Source of the DNA: VGEM01 sp033764265 | Lineage (GTDB): Bacteria > Pseudomonadota > Alphaproteobacteria > Rhodospirillales > Rhodospirillaceae | Length of the DNA: 7,592 bases | Direction of reading: 5' to 3' | Assembly (NCBI GenBank): GCA_033764265.1 | Contig: JANRJB010000301.1 | Location: 1 to 7,592 of the forward strand | Shown here: piece by piece, positions 1 through 7,341 of the stretch | Position numbering within the stretch: position 1 is the stretch's first letter | Layout of the letters: every line of letters begins with the position of its first letter | Made by a program: the position numbers and the translations under genes | Notes under the pieces: model-generated | Seen by the model: the letters and a program-made list of their open reading frames with translations, nothing else | Told to the model about the DNA's origin: nothing | Databases searched by the model: none

Positions 1-69
1 TGGTCGATTTTCGCCGCAGATACGGCAGATTTGCGAGCGCCGGTCTGGCGCAATGGTCTGCGACCGCAT
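1..69 (-). pseudogene. Second, inverted copy of the czcC 5' end, cut by the window edge
   Basis: On the minus strand an ATG at 69-67 follows a GGGAGAAG-type ribosome binding site and opens 23 codons identical to the start of the czcC frame on the other side of the IS (MRSQTIAPDRR...). The frame is open to the window edge. If the duplication is real, this is the beginning of a divergent czcC copy transcribed away from the IS, and it may be intact outside the window. If the inverted repeat is an assembly fold-back, the feature does not exist in the genome. It is entered as a partial copy because neither its length nor its reality can be judged here. Confidence 0.35.
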
Positions 70-104
70 GACTTCTCCCTGGTCTAGCAAGGCCGCATTG
101 ATCC
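1..104. repeat. Left arm of perfect 104-bp inverted repeat (czcC 5' region)
   Basis: This stretch is the exact reverse complement of bases 1446-1549; I compared all 104 positions by eye and found no mismatch. The match reaches the first base of the window, so the true repeat may be longer. The duplicated sequence includes the czcC ribosome binding site and its first 23 codons from the 1481 start. The arm stops exactly where the IS terminal repeat begins. It could be a genuine inverted duplication created around the IS or an assembly/amplification fold-back at a contig end; the sequence alone does not decide. Confidence 0.95.
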
Positions 105-122
105 CATAGGCGCTAAGTTAAG
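105..122 (+). repeat. IS4-family left terminal inverted repeat (IRL)
   Basis: The sequence CATAGGCGCTAAGTTAAG matches the reverse complement of 1417-1434 at all 18 positions; the next inward base differs. It marks the outer left boundary of the element. Confidence 0.93.
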
Positions 123-153
123 GATTCCCATATTCGACGGAATGTGATTCATC

Positions 154-1302
154 ATGGGGATGAAACACAAGCCTCACGCAGACGGATGGCAATTGCTTTT
201 GGCCCGGGTGTCGAAAGCGATCGATCTTGAAGCCTCTTGCCGCGCCAGCGGGGCGTTGGTGCGGAAGCGACATATTCAGGACGCGAGCACGTTGCTGCGT
301 CTCGCACTGGCCTATGGTCCTGGCGGGTTGTCGTTACGAGAGACGGCGTGCTGGGCCTGCGCGCAAAAGATCGCGGACATCTCCGATGTTGGTCTGATGT
401 ATCGGCTGCGGGATGCGGCCGATTGGCTGGGCGAAATCGCCGGACGTCTTCTGGCCCGGCGTTCGCGCTGTGGGACGGCGCTCGGCCGCCGCCTTCGCAT
501 GATGGATGCGACGGTCATTTCGACCCAGGGCACGGCCTTGAACTGGCGCCTGCACGCGACCTACGACGTTGACGGTCAGCGCTTCAGTGAGTTCGGCCTG
601 ACCGACATTCATGGCGCCGAGAAATTGGAGCGCGCCCCAGTCGTCGCTGACGAAATCCGGGTGGCCGATCGCTGCTATGCCCGGCCCGATGGGATCGCCC
701 ATATCTTGGATGGACACGGCGACTTTGTTCTGCGCGTCGGTTCGCGGTCGTTGCGGTTGACCAAGCCGGACGGGAGCCCGTTCAATCTGTCGGCCGCGCT
801 CGAGCGCAGTACACGATCCGGGGGCCAGGATCAGCGGGTGCTGGTTCAGCACGGCAACAATCGACGATGGAAGCCCCGGCCCGTGCGCCTGCTGATCTTG
901 CCCAAGCCGCCCGATGTCGCGCGCCGGAGCCGGCAGATGAGCCGCAATGAAAGTCGGCGCGGACAGCATCGTCACGACCCGCTCGCCGCGGCCGCGGCTG
1001 GTCATCTGATTCTCATCACGTCGCTACCGAAGAATGAATACCCTGCCGCCGAAGTCGCGGAAATCTACCGAATGCGATGGCAAATCGAACTGGCGTTCAA
1101 ACGCCTCAAAAGCCTGCTGCGCGTCGACACGATGCTCGCCAAGGACACGAATTTGGTCAGGGCTTGGATATTCGCGCACTTGATTGTCGCGCTGATCATC
1201 GAAGACATCGCCCCGCAAGTCGGGGACTCTCCCCCCTGGGCGCCACGGATCAAACGGTCGCGCGCGCTCCATCTGGCGGATCACAAAAATACTGCTGGTT
1301 AG
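154..1302 (+). pseudogene. IS4-family DDE transposase, 3'-frameshifted
   Basis: The product would be a nuclear-type DDE transposase that cuts and joins the IS ends. Catalytic residues are all visible: D118 in MMDAT, D172 in VADRCY, and E312 inside IYRMRWQIELAFKRLK, where Y305-x2-R308-x3-E312-x6-K319 is the IS4 YREK signature. The frame reads family-like sequence to about residue 370 (DSPPWAPRIKRS) and then switches to an unrelated tail (ALHLADHKNTAG). The expected C-terminus, SIWRITKILLVSLRS, is present in the next frame from about 1268. Repaired length would be roughly 424 residues instead of 382. The GC-alternating run around 1259-1267 suggests loss of a CG dinucleotide or gain of one base. 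No strong ribosome binding site is seen; M3 at base 160 is an alternative start. Loss of the C-terminus probably impairs activity, but a sequencing error is possible. Confidence 0.85.
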
Positions 1303-1426
1303 CCTGAGGTCGATGATCATCGGCGTAATGGCGATCCGCAGATTGACCCTCGACGCCGCCAAACTCTACAGGCACCTTCGCGAGCCGCCGCGAAAAAGAC
1401 TGTTGCAACTCTCGTACTTAACTTAG
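1262..1426 (+). pseudogene. Displaced C-terminal remnant of the IS4 transposase
   Basis: In the frame one base ahead of the main transposase frame, an open stretch reads SIWRITKILLVSLRS and continues to HLREPPRKRLLQLSYLT before a TAG at 1424-1426. This basic, hydrophobic ending is what IS4-family transposases carry after the YREK region, and the stop falls inside the right terminal repeat. It has no start codon of its own in a sensible context. It is the severed end of the same gene rather than a separate protein. Confidence 0.8.
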
Positions 1427-1434
1427 CGCCTATG
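1417..1434 (-). repeat. IS4-family right terminal inverted repeat (IRR)
   Basis: CTTAACTTAGCGCCTATG is the exact reverse complement of the left terminal repeat at 105-122. It marks the right end of the element and contains the stop codon of the repaired transposase frame. Confidence 0.93.
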
Positions 1435-1445
1435 AAGAGGACCCC

Positions 1446-1549
1446 GGATCAATGCGGCCTTGCTAGACCAGGGAGAAGTCATGCGGTCGCAGACCATTGC
1501 GCCAGACCGGCGCTCGCAAATCTGCCGTATCTGCGGCGAAAATCGACCA
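1446..1549. repeat. Right arm of perfect 104-bp inverted repeat
   Basis: This segment is the partner of bases 1-104, identical in inverted orientation. It spans the czcC ribosome binding site and start. Unlike the left arm, it is separated from the IS end by 11 extra bases, AAGAGGACCCC at 1435-1445. How far the match would continue toward the right is unknown because the left partner runs out of window. Confidence 0.95.
1470..1478 (+). promoter_or_regulatory. Ribosome binding site for the upstream czcC start
   Basis: AGGGAGAAG lies just before the ATG at 1481 and is the best Shine-Dalgarno match near the start of czcC. The alternative starts at 1556 and 1574 have no comparable sequence at usable spacing. 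This motif is the reason for choosing 1481, although signal-peptide logic favours 1556. Confidence 0.6.
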
Positions 1550-2887
1550 TGGATAATGCTCCGGGCCGGATTCATGCGCGGATGGGCCGCGTCCATTTTC
1601 ATGGCTACCTTAGTGATCACCAATGGGGCACACGCTCAAGGTCCGGACACATCGTCCGACCCCATCGCAACGCATGGGACTGGGGTACCACTGCGCCTGG
1701 AAGATGCGCTCGCCCGCGCTATCGCCGCCAATCCGACATTGCAGGGCCATTCGTTTGTACTAGCCGAAGCCGACGCGCGCCGCGACCAGGCGGCGCTGCG
1801 GCCCGCCTACGAGCTTGGCCTTGAGGTCGAGAATGTCTTCGGCACCGGCCAGGTGCGGACCTTCGGCGATACCGAGGCCACGCTGCGACTGGGTACCGTG
1901 CTGGAGTTGGGCGGCAAGCGCGATCGGCGGATGGCTTCTGCAGATCGGGAACGCGAACTTGTCGCCATCGCAAAAGAGGCCGAGCGCCTGGATATCCTGG
2001 CTGAGGCGGCGCGGCGCTTCATCCTGGTGCTGGCCGAGCAGGAGCGTGTGAAGCTGGCCGCGCAAAACCGCGACTTGGCCGCGCGTACCGTTGACGTCGT
2101 ACGCGAACGCGTCGCCCAGGGCCGTGCCTCACCGGTCGAAAGCGCCAACGCGGCACTGGCGCTAGTTCAGGCCGAGCTGTCGATGCGCGATCGAGAGACG
2201 GCGTTGCGCGAGGCGTGGGCGGCGCTGGCGGCCAGCTGGGGGGACCCGCCAGAGGCCGCGCGGGGCGAAGCGGTTGGGGCGTTCGCGGACTTGCCGCCCG
2301 CGGCACCGTTCGCCGAGCTGGCGGCGGCGGTAGAGCGCAATCCCGACATCGCACGATTTGCGAGCGAGCGACGGGTCAATGAGTCGAAACTGCGTCTGGC
2401 CGAGGCCAACCGCACGCCCGACGTGACCGCCGGGCTCGGTCTCAGGCGTCTGCAGGCGACCAAGGACCAGGCGCTGGTCTTTTCGGTGTCGGTGCCGCTA
2501 GGTTCGGCTTCGCGCAGCGCGCCCTATGAACGCGAGGCGTTGAGCCGGCTCGAACAGGGCCGCTTCGAAGAAGCGGCCGCCCGCGCCGAGTTGGTGGCCA
2601 CTCTTTATGGTCTGTACCAGCGGCTCGACACCGCACGCCACAGTTATGCTCGAATTCAGGATGCGGCCCTGCCGGAAGCCACGCGGGCAGAGCAGCTGAC
2701 CGATGACGGCTTTCGATCGGGCCGGTTTTCGCTCTTGGAACTGACGGTGGCGCGGCAAGCCCTGCTGGCGGTGCGCGAGCAGGCCGTGGCGACTGCCGCC
2801 ACCTATCATCAACTTTATCTCGACATCGAGCGCTTGACCGGCCGGCCGCTGGCCGGACCGGACAGCGCCCAACCCCTTCAGCGCTAG
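1481..2887 (+). CDS. czcC: CzcC-like outer membrane factor of a heavy-metal efflux pump
   Basis: This is a TolC/OEP-family protein, expected to form the trimeric outer-membrane exit channel of the CzcCBA complex. From the 1481 start it has 468 residues. A hydrophobic segment (WAASIFMATLVIT, residues 35-47) precedes a signal peptidase I site, AHA|Q, at 50-53. The mature part opens with LRLEDALARAIAANPTL and contains LEVENVFGTG and TVLELGGKRDRR, typical of CzcC proteins, then two long helical OEP repeats and a closing GRFSLLELTVARQALL block. The start is uncertain: 1481 has the good ribosome binding site but gives a signal sequence of about 52 residues with a CRIC motif; M26 at 1556 would give a standard 27-residue signal peptide without a clear binding site. 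The stop is 1 bp before the first czcB ATG, so translation is probably coupled. The IS4 element ends 46 bp upstream, so the native promoter is no longer adjacent. Family is secure; metal specificity is not. Confidence 0.9.
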   Translation: MRSQTIAPDRRSQICRICGENRPWIMLRAGFMRGWAASIFMATLVITNGAHAQGPDTSSDPIATHGTGVPLRLEDALARAIAANPTLQGHSFVLAEADARRDQAALRPAYELGLEVENVFGTGQVRTFGDTEATLRLGTVLELGGKRDRRMASADRERELVAIAKEAERLDILAEAARRFILVLAEQERVKLAAQNRDLAARTVDVVRERVAQGRASPVESANAALALVQAELSMRDRETALREAWAALAASWGDPPEAARGEAVGAFADLPPAAPFAELAAAVERNPDIARFASERRVNESKLRLAEANRTPDVTAGLGLRRLQATKDQALVFSVSVPLGSASRSAPYEREALSRLEQGRFEEAAARAELVATLYGLYQRLDTARHSYARIQDAALPEATRAEQLTDDGFRSGRFSLLELTVARQALLAVREQAVATAATYHQLYLDIERLTGRPLAGPDSAQPLQR

Positions 2888-2888
2888 G

Positions 2889-4142
2889 ATGACGACCATG
2901 ACGCACATCTTCGCCGCAAGCGCCGCTTTGACTGGCGTTCTACTGACCGCGCTGACGTGTCCGCTGCTGCCCGCGATGGCCGCCGGCGAGCACAGCGCGC
3001 CGGCCGCCGAGGAGTTCGAACGCGGACCGCACAATGGCCGGTTACTGCGCGACGGCGACGTCGCCGTCGAGATGACGATTTTCGAGGACGGCGTGCCGCC
3101 CGAATACCGCGTCTACGCCTACCGGGGCAATGCGCCACTGCCTCCGTCGAGCGTGGACCTGACGGTTGAGCTGGGTCGTCTCGGGGGCATCACCGACCGC
3201 TTTTCCTTCACGCCGCAGGGCGACTATCTGCGCGGCTCGGGACCGGTGGTCGAGCCGCATTCTTTCGATGTGCGCGTGCGGGCCACGATCGGCGGCAAAA
3301 CCCATGACTGGGCGTACGAATCCTACGAAGGGCGGGTGCAGATCAGCGATCAGGTCGCCGAAGCCAACGGCGTCAAGACCGCCGTGGCCGGACCGGTCGA
3401 GATCAAGGACACGGTGGTGGCGAGCGGGCGCATCGTCCGCGACCCGGCGCGCATGGCCCGGCTCAATGCCCGCTTTCCGGGCGTGATCCGCGAACTGCGA
3501 AAGTCGCTGGGCGACGCCGTCGCCAAGGGCGAGACCATCGCCGTGATCGAGAGCAACGACAGCCTGCAAACCTATGCCATCAAGTCGCCCTTGGACGGGC
3601 TTGTTGTGGCCCAGTACGCCAATTCCGGCGAGACCGTTGCCGAGGCGCCGATCGTCGAAGTGGCCGACCTGCGGCAGGTGTTCGCCGAACTGTATGTGTT
3701 CCCGCGCGACATCGCCAGGATCGCGGCCGGCCAGACGGTCCGCATCAACGCGGCGGACGGCGACAACACCGCAGACTCCACCGTTACCATGACCTTGCCG
3801 GTGACCGGCCCAGCCTCCCAGGCGCTGCCGGTGCGGGTGCGGCTGGACAATGCCGACCTGCGCTGGCCGGTCGGTGCCGCGGTCGAGGGCACGATCACTG
3901 TCGGGGCCAAGCAGGTCCCGTTGGCGGTGCGCATGTCGGGTTTGCAGTCGTTCCGCGATTTTACCGTTGTCTTCGCGAAGTTCGACGACACTTACGAGGT
4001 GCGCATGCTTGATCTCGGCATCGACGACGGCGAGCACGTCGAAGTGCTGGGCGGGCTCGACCCCGGCACGACCTACGTCTCCGAGAACAGTTTCCTGATC
4101 AAGGCCGACATCGAGAAGTCCGGCGCCAGCCACGACCACTGA
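2889..4142 (+). CDS. czcB: CzcB-like periplasmic adaptor (membrane fusion protein)
   Basis: This 417-residue HlyD/RND adaptor should link the CzcA pump to the CzcC channel in the periplasm. It starts with a signal peptide (hydrophobic to about residue 30, cleavage near AMAA). A CzcB-type N-terminal domain follows at about 45-140, with GPHNGRLL and MTIFEDGVPPEYRVY. Next come the lipoyl/barrel-sandwich halves around 190-260, the beta-barrel (VFAELYVFPRDIARI), and a membrane-proximal domain ending SHDH. The lipoyl halves join directly through ESNDSLQTY (221-229) and IKSPLDG, so the usual alpha-helical hairpin is absent. H48 and the terminal His residues are possible metal ligands, but there is no long His-rich tract. 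The first ATG is 1 bp after the czcC stop; an ATG at 2898, with AGGA at 2886-2889 before it, is an equally plausible start and loses three residues. czcA follows after 10 bp. Confidence 0.9.
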   Translation: MTTMTHIFAASAALTGVLLTALTCPLLPAMAAGEHSAPAAEEFERGPHNGRLLRDGDVAVEMTIFEDGVPPEYRVYAYRGNAPLPPSSVDLTVELGRLGGITDRFSFTPQGDYLRGSGPVVEPHSFDVRVRATIGGKTHDWAYESYEGRVQISDQVAEANGVKTAVAGPVEIKDTVVASGRIVRDPARMARLNARFPGVIRELRKSLGDAVAKGETIAVIESNDSLQTYAIKSPLDGLVVAQYANSGETVAEAPIVEVADLRQVFAELYVFPRDIARIAAGQTVRINAADGDNTADSTVTMTLPVTGPASQALPVRVRLDNADLRWPVGAAVEGTITVGAKQVPLAVRMSGLQSFRDFTVVFAKFDDTYEVRMLDLGIDDGEHVEVLGGLDPGTTYVSENSFLIKADIEKSGASHDH

Positions 4143-4146
4143 GGGG
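4141..4146 (+). promoter_or_regulatory. Ribosome binding site of czcA
   Basis: GAGGGG overlaps the czcB stop codon and sits 6 bases before the czcA ATG at 4153. It fixes the czcA start and indicates translational coupling with czcB. Confidence 0.7.
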
Positions 4147-4152
4147 ATCGCC

Positions 4153-7100
4153 ATGTTGGAACGCATCGTTTCCGTCGCGATCCGTCAGCGCTGGATCGTG
4201 CTGGCGGCCGTGATCGGGGTTTCGGCCCTGGGGGTCTATAACTTCCAGCGCCTGCCGATCGACGCCGTGCCGGACATCACCAATGTCCAGGTGCAGATCA
4301 ACACCGAGGCGCCCGGCTTTTCGCCGCTGGAGTCCGAGCAGCGCATCACCTTCCCAATCGAATCCGCGCTGTCGGGGCTGCCGCGACTAGATTACACGCG
4401 ATCATTGTCGCGATACGGCTTGTCGCAAGTCACGGTGGTGTTCGAGGACGGCACCGATATCTATTTCGCGCGCCAGCTGATTAACGAACGGCTGCAGGAA
4501 GCCAAGAGCCAGCTGCCGCCGGGCATCGAGCCGGTGATGGGGCCGATCGCCACGGGGCTGGGCGAGATCTTCATGTACACGGTCGGCGCGGCCGAGGGCG
4601 CAACACGCCCCGACGGCGCGCCGTGGACGCCGGCCGATCTGCGCACCCTGCAGGACTGGGTGGTCAAGCCGCAATTGCGCAACCTGCCGGGCGTGACCGA
4701 GGTCAACGTCGTGGGCGGATACGTTAGGCAGTTCCACGTGCTGCCCCATCCCGGCAAACTGCTGGCTCACCGGCTGACATTCTCCGACGTGATCGAAGCG
4801 TTGGCCGGCAACAACAGCAACGTCGGCGCCGGCTACATCGAACGCAATGGCGAGCAGTACCTGATCCGCTCGCCGGGCCAGATTTCGACCATCGCCGAGA
4901 TCGAACAGCTGGTGGTGGCGAACACCGGGGCCGGCATCGTGCGTGTGGCCGACGTGGCCGACGTGCGCGAGGGCGACGAACTGCGCACCGGCGCGGCCAC
5001 CCAGGACGGCCGCGAGGTCGTGCTGGGCACTGTGCACATGCTGGTGGGCGAGAACAGCCGCACGGTGTCGCAGGCGGTCGCCGCGCGCATGGCGGACGTC
5101 AACCGCAGCCTGCCAGCGGGCGTGTCGACGGAAACCGTCTACGACCGCACCACGCTGGTCGACCGCACCATCGCCACGGTTGAGAAAAACCTGCTGGAAG
5201 GCGCACTGCTGGTCATCGTCATCCTGTTCGCGCTCTTGGGCAACGTACGCGCGGCCCTGATCACTGCGGCCGTGATTCCCGTTTCGATGCTGATGACCAT
5301 CACCGGCATGGTCGAGAACCGGGTGTCCGGCAACCTGATGAGCCTGGGCGCGCTGGATTTCGGCCTGATCGTCGACGGCGCGGTCATCATCGTCGAGAAC
5401 TGCCTGCGTCGCCTGGGCGAAAAGCAGGCCGCCCTTCAACGCATTCTGACGCGCGACGAGCGCTTCGGCGTCGCCGCGCACGCCACCGCCGAGGTGATCC
5501 GCCCCAGCCTGTTCGGCGTGGTGATCATCACCGTGGTTTATATCCCGATCTTCGCCTTGACCGGGATCGAGGGGAAGATGTTCCACCCGATGGCCTTCAC
5601 AGTGGTCTTTGCCCTGGTCAGCGCGCTGATCCTGTCGATCACATTCGTGCCGGCGGCGGTGGCCACGTTCGTCACCGGTCGGGTGGCCGAGAAGGAGAAC
5701 GTGGTGCTCGAGCGCACGCGCGGCGTTTACGCGCCGGTGTTGCGCTGGGCGCTGGGCCACCGGATGCCGGTGGTGGCCGGCGCGGTGGTCTTGGTGGCGC
5801 TGAGCGGCTTGCTGGCCACGCGGCTGGGCTCGGAGTTCATTCCCAGCCTGGACGAGGGCGACATCGCGCTGCACGCGCTGCGCATTCCCTCGACCAGCCT
5901 GACCCAGGCGGTCGGCATGCAGAAGTCTTTGGAGTCGACCATCAGTCGATTTCCGGAAGTGGACAATGTGTTCACCAAGGTCGGCACCGCCGACATTGCG
6001 GTGGATCCGATGCCGCCCAGCGTCGCCGACACGTTTATCATCATGAAGGATCGTTCCGCTTGGCCCGACCCGGAGAAGACTCGCGGCCAGTTGGTGGCAG
6101 AGATCGAGGCTGCCGTCCTGAAGGTGCCCGGCAACAATTACGAGTTCACGCAGCCGATCCAGATGCGATTCAATGAACTGATCTCGGGTGTGCGCGCCGA
6201 CGTGGCCGTGAAAGTCTACGGCGACGACCTCGACGAACTGAACCGCACGGCCGAACGGCTCGAGGCGGTGCTGGCGCGCATTCCCGGCGCGGCCGACCCG
6301 CAGATTGAGCAGACCACTGGCTTGCCGCTGCTGACGATCACTCCCCGGCGCGAGGCGCTGGCGCGTTACGGCATCAAGATCGCCGAGTTCCAGGACGTGG
6401 TGGCCGTGGCGCTGGGCGGGCGCGCGGTCGGCCAGGTGTTCGAGGGCGACCGACGCTTCGACATCGTCGTGCGCCTGCCCGAGCCCATCCGCACCGATCT
6501 GGCCGCCATCGCCCGACTGCCGATCCCCTTGCCGGCGGGCCGTGGGACCGAGGCCGGCCTGATGCCGGCCCACATGGACAGCGCGGTGTTGAACTTCGTA
6601 CCCCTGGCCGAGGTGGCCGAGATCGAGATCAGCCAGGGGCCCAATCAGATCAGCCGCGAGAACGGCAAGCGGCGCGTCGTCGTCACCGCCAACGTCCGGG
6701 GCCGCGATTTGGGCTCCTTCATCGAGGAGCTGCAAGAGACCGTGCGCCGAGACGTCGAGCTGCCGGCCGGCTACTGGATCGACTACGGCGGCACCTTCGA
6801 GCAGCTCATTTCGGCGGCCCAGCGCCTGCAGATCGTGGTGCCGATCGCGCTGCTGCTGATCTTCATGCTGCTGTACACCGCTTTCGGTTCGGCCAAGGAC
6901 GCGATCATCGTGTTCAGCGGCGTGCCGCTGGCGCTCACCGGCGGCGTCGCAGCGATCTGGCTGCGCGACATTCCCTTGTCGATCTCCGCCGGCGTCGGAT
7001 TCATCGCCCTGTCGGGCGTCGCGGTGCTGAATGGCGTAGTGATGGTGTCGTTCATCCGCCGATTGCGCGCCGACGGTGTCCCGCTCGACGCCGCGGTCGT

Positions 7101-7341
7101 GGACGGCGCGCTGTCCCGCCTGCGACCAGTGCTGATGACCGCGCTGGTGGCCAGCCTGGGGTTCGTGCCGATGGCGCTGAACGTCGGCACCGGCAGCGAG
7201 GTACAGAGGCCGCTGGCTACCGTGGTGATCGGCGGCATCGTCTCGTCGACACTGCTGACACTGGTGGTGCTGCCGGCGTTGTACCGGCTGTTCCACCGCC
7301 CCGAGACGGAAGAGCGGGACCTGACCGAGGCCAGGCCATGA
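4153..7341 (+). CDS. czcA: CzcA-like HME-RND heavy-metal/proton antiporter
   Basis: This is the inner-membrane pump of the tripartite system; family members trade protons for divalent cations and export them from the periplasm or cytoplasm. It has 1062 residues, close to the ~1063 of Cupriavidus CzcA. Twelve membrane segments can be placed at about 14-30, 351-370, 375-395, 402-420, 453-472, 480-505, 538-558, 892-910, 917-937, 942-963, 993-1012 and 1022-1046, with two large periplasmic loops after the first and seventh. Segment 4 reads DFGLIVDGAVIIVEN with D402, D408 and E415, the proton-relay acids shown to matter in CzcA and characteristic of divalent-metal HME pumps rather than CusA-type Cu/Ag pumps. 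The porter domain has QPIQMRFNELISGVRADVAVKV, a CzcA hallmark. The start has a good binding site and the N-terminus MLERIVSVAIRQRWIVL is standard. The frame is intact throughout. Its stop overlaps the ATG of a further, disrupted gene. Zn, Cd, Co or Ni is likely; the exact spectrum cannot be read from sequence. Confidence 0.95.
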   Translation: MLERIVSVAIRQRWIVLAAVIGVSALGVYNFQRLPIDAVPDITNVQVQINTEAPGFSPLESEQRITFPIESALSGLPRLDYTRSLSRYGLSQVTVVFEDGTDIYFARQLINERLQEAKSQLPPGIEPVMGPIATGLGEIFMYTVGAAEGATRPDGAPWTPADLRTLQDWVVKPQLRNLPGVTEVNVVGGYVRQFHVLPHPGKLLAHRLTFSDVIEALAGNNSNVGAGYIERNGEQYLIRSPGQISTIAEIEQLVVANTGAGIVRVADVADVREGDELRTGAATQDGREVVLGTVHMLVGENSRTVSQAVAARMADVNRSLPAGVSTETVYDRTTLVDRTIATVEKNLLEGALLVIVILFALLGNVRAALITAAVIPVSMLMTITGMVENRVSGNLMSLGALDFGLIVDGAVIIVENCLRRLGEKQAALQRILTRDERFGVAAHATAEVIRPSLFGVVIITVVYIPIFALTGIEGKMFHPMAFTVVFALVSALILSITFVPAAVATFVTGRVAEKENVVLERTRGVYAPVLRWALGHRMPVVAGAVVLVALSGLLATRLGSEFIPSLDEGDIALHALRIPSTSLTQAVGMQKSLESTISRFPEVDNVFTKVGTADIAVDPMPPSVADTFIIMKDRSAWPDPEKTRGQLVAEIEAAVLKVPGNNYEFTQPIQMRFNELISGVRADVAVKVYGDDLDELNRTAERLEAVLARIPGAADPQIEQTTGLPLLTITPRREALARYGIKIAEFQDVVAVALGGRAVGQVFEGDRRFDIVVRLPEPIRTDLAAIARLPIPLPAGRGTEAGLMPAHMDSAVLNFVPLAEVAEIEISQGPNQISRENGKRRVVVTANVRGRDLGSFIEELQETVRRDVELPAGYWIDYGGTFEQLISAAQRLQIVVPIALLLIFMLLYTAFGSAKDAIIVFSGVPLALTGGVAAIWLRDIPLSISAGVGFIALSGVAVLNGVVMVSFIRRLRADGVPLDAAVVDGALSRLRPVLMTALVASLGFVPMALNVGTGSEVQRPLATVVIGGIVSSTLLTLVVLPALYRLFHRPETEERDLTEARP

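Larger units (their letters stand above)
105..1434 (+). mobile_element. IS4-family insertion sequence, 1330 bp, complete ends
   Basis: The element is bounded by 18-bp perfect inverted repeats beginning CATAGGCGCT and holds a single DDE transposase with the IS4-type Y-x2-R-x3-E-x6-K signature. The transposase frame, once its frameshift is repaired, ends inside the right terminal repeat, as is usual for compact elements of this family. Both ends are present, but no direct target-site duplication flanks the element. Instead the two flanks are inverted copies of each other, offset by 11 bp. It is less GC-rich than the adjoining czc genes, consistent with separate origin. I cannot name the specific IS without a database comparison. 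Confidence 0.9.

Noticed and set aside
1403..1436. Outward promoter at the IS right end (TTGCAA at 1403-1408 with TATGAA at 1431-1436)
   Set aside because: The spacing is 22 bp and the -10 match is weak; no pair with 16-18 bp spacing was found, so I do not call a promoter.
1432..1824. A + strand 130-codon frame starting at the IS end and overlapping czcC
   Set aside because: It overlaps the czcC signal and first domain in another frame, and its arginine-rich composition is that of an out-of-frame reading.
2889..2965. Lipoprotein signal around C24 of CzcB
   Set aside because: The residues before the cysteine (A-L-T-C) do not fit a lipobox, and a standard AMA-type cleavage site follows.
3042..4166. 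A 374-codon minus-strand frame opposite czcB
   Set aside because: Same antisense-shadow composition; the + strand frame has a signal peptide and clear adaptor domains.
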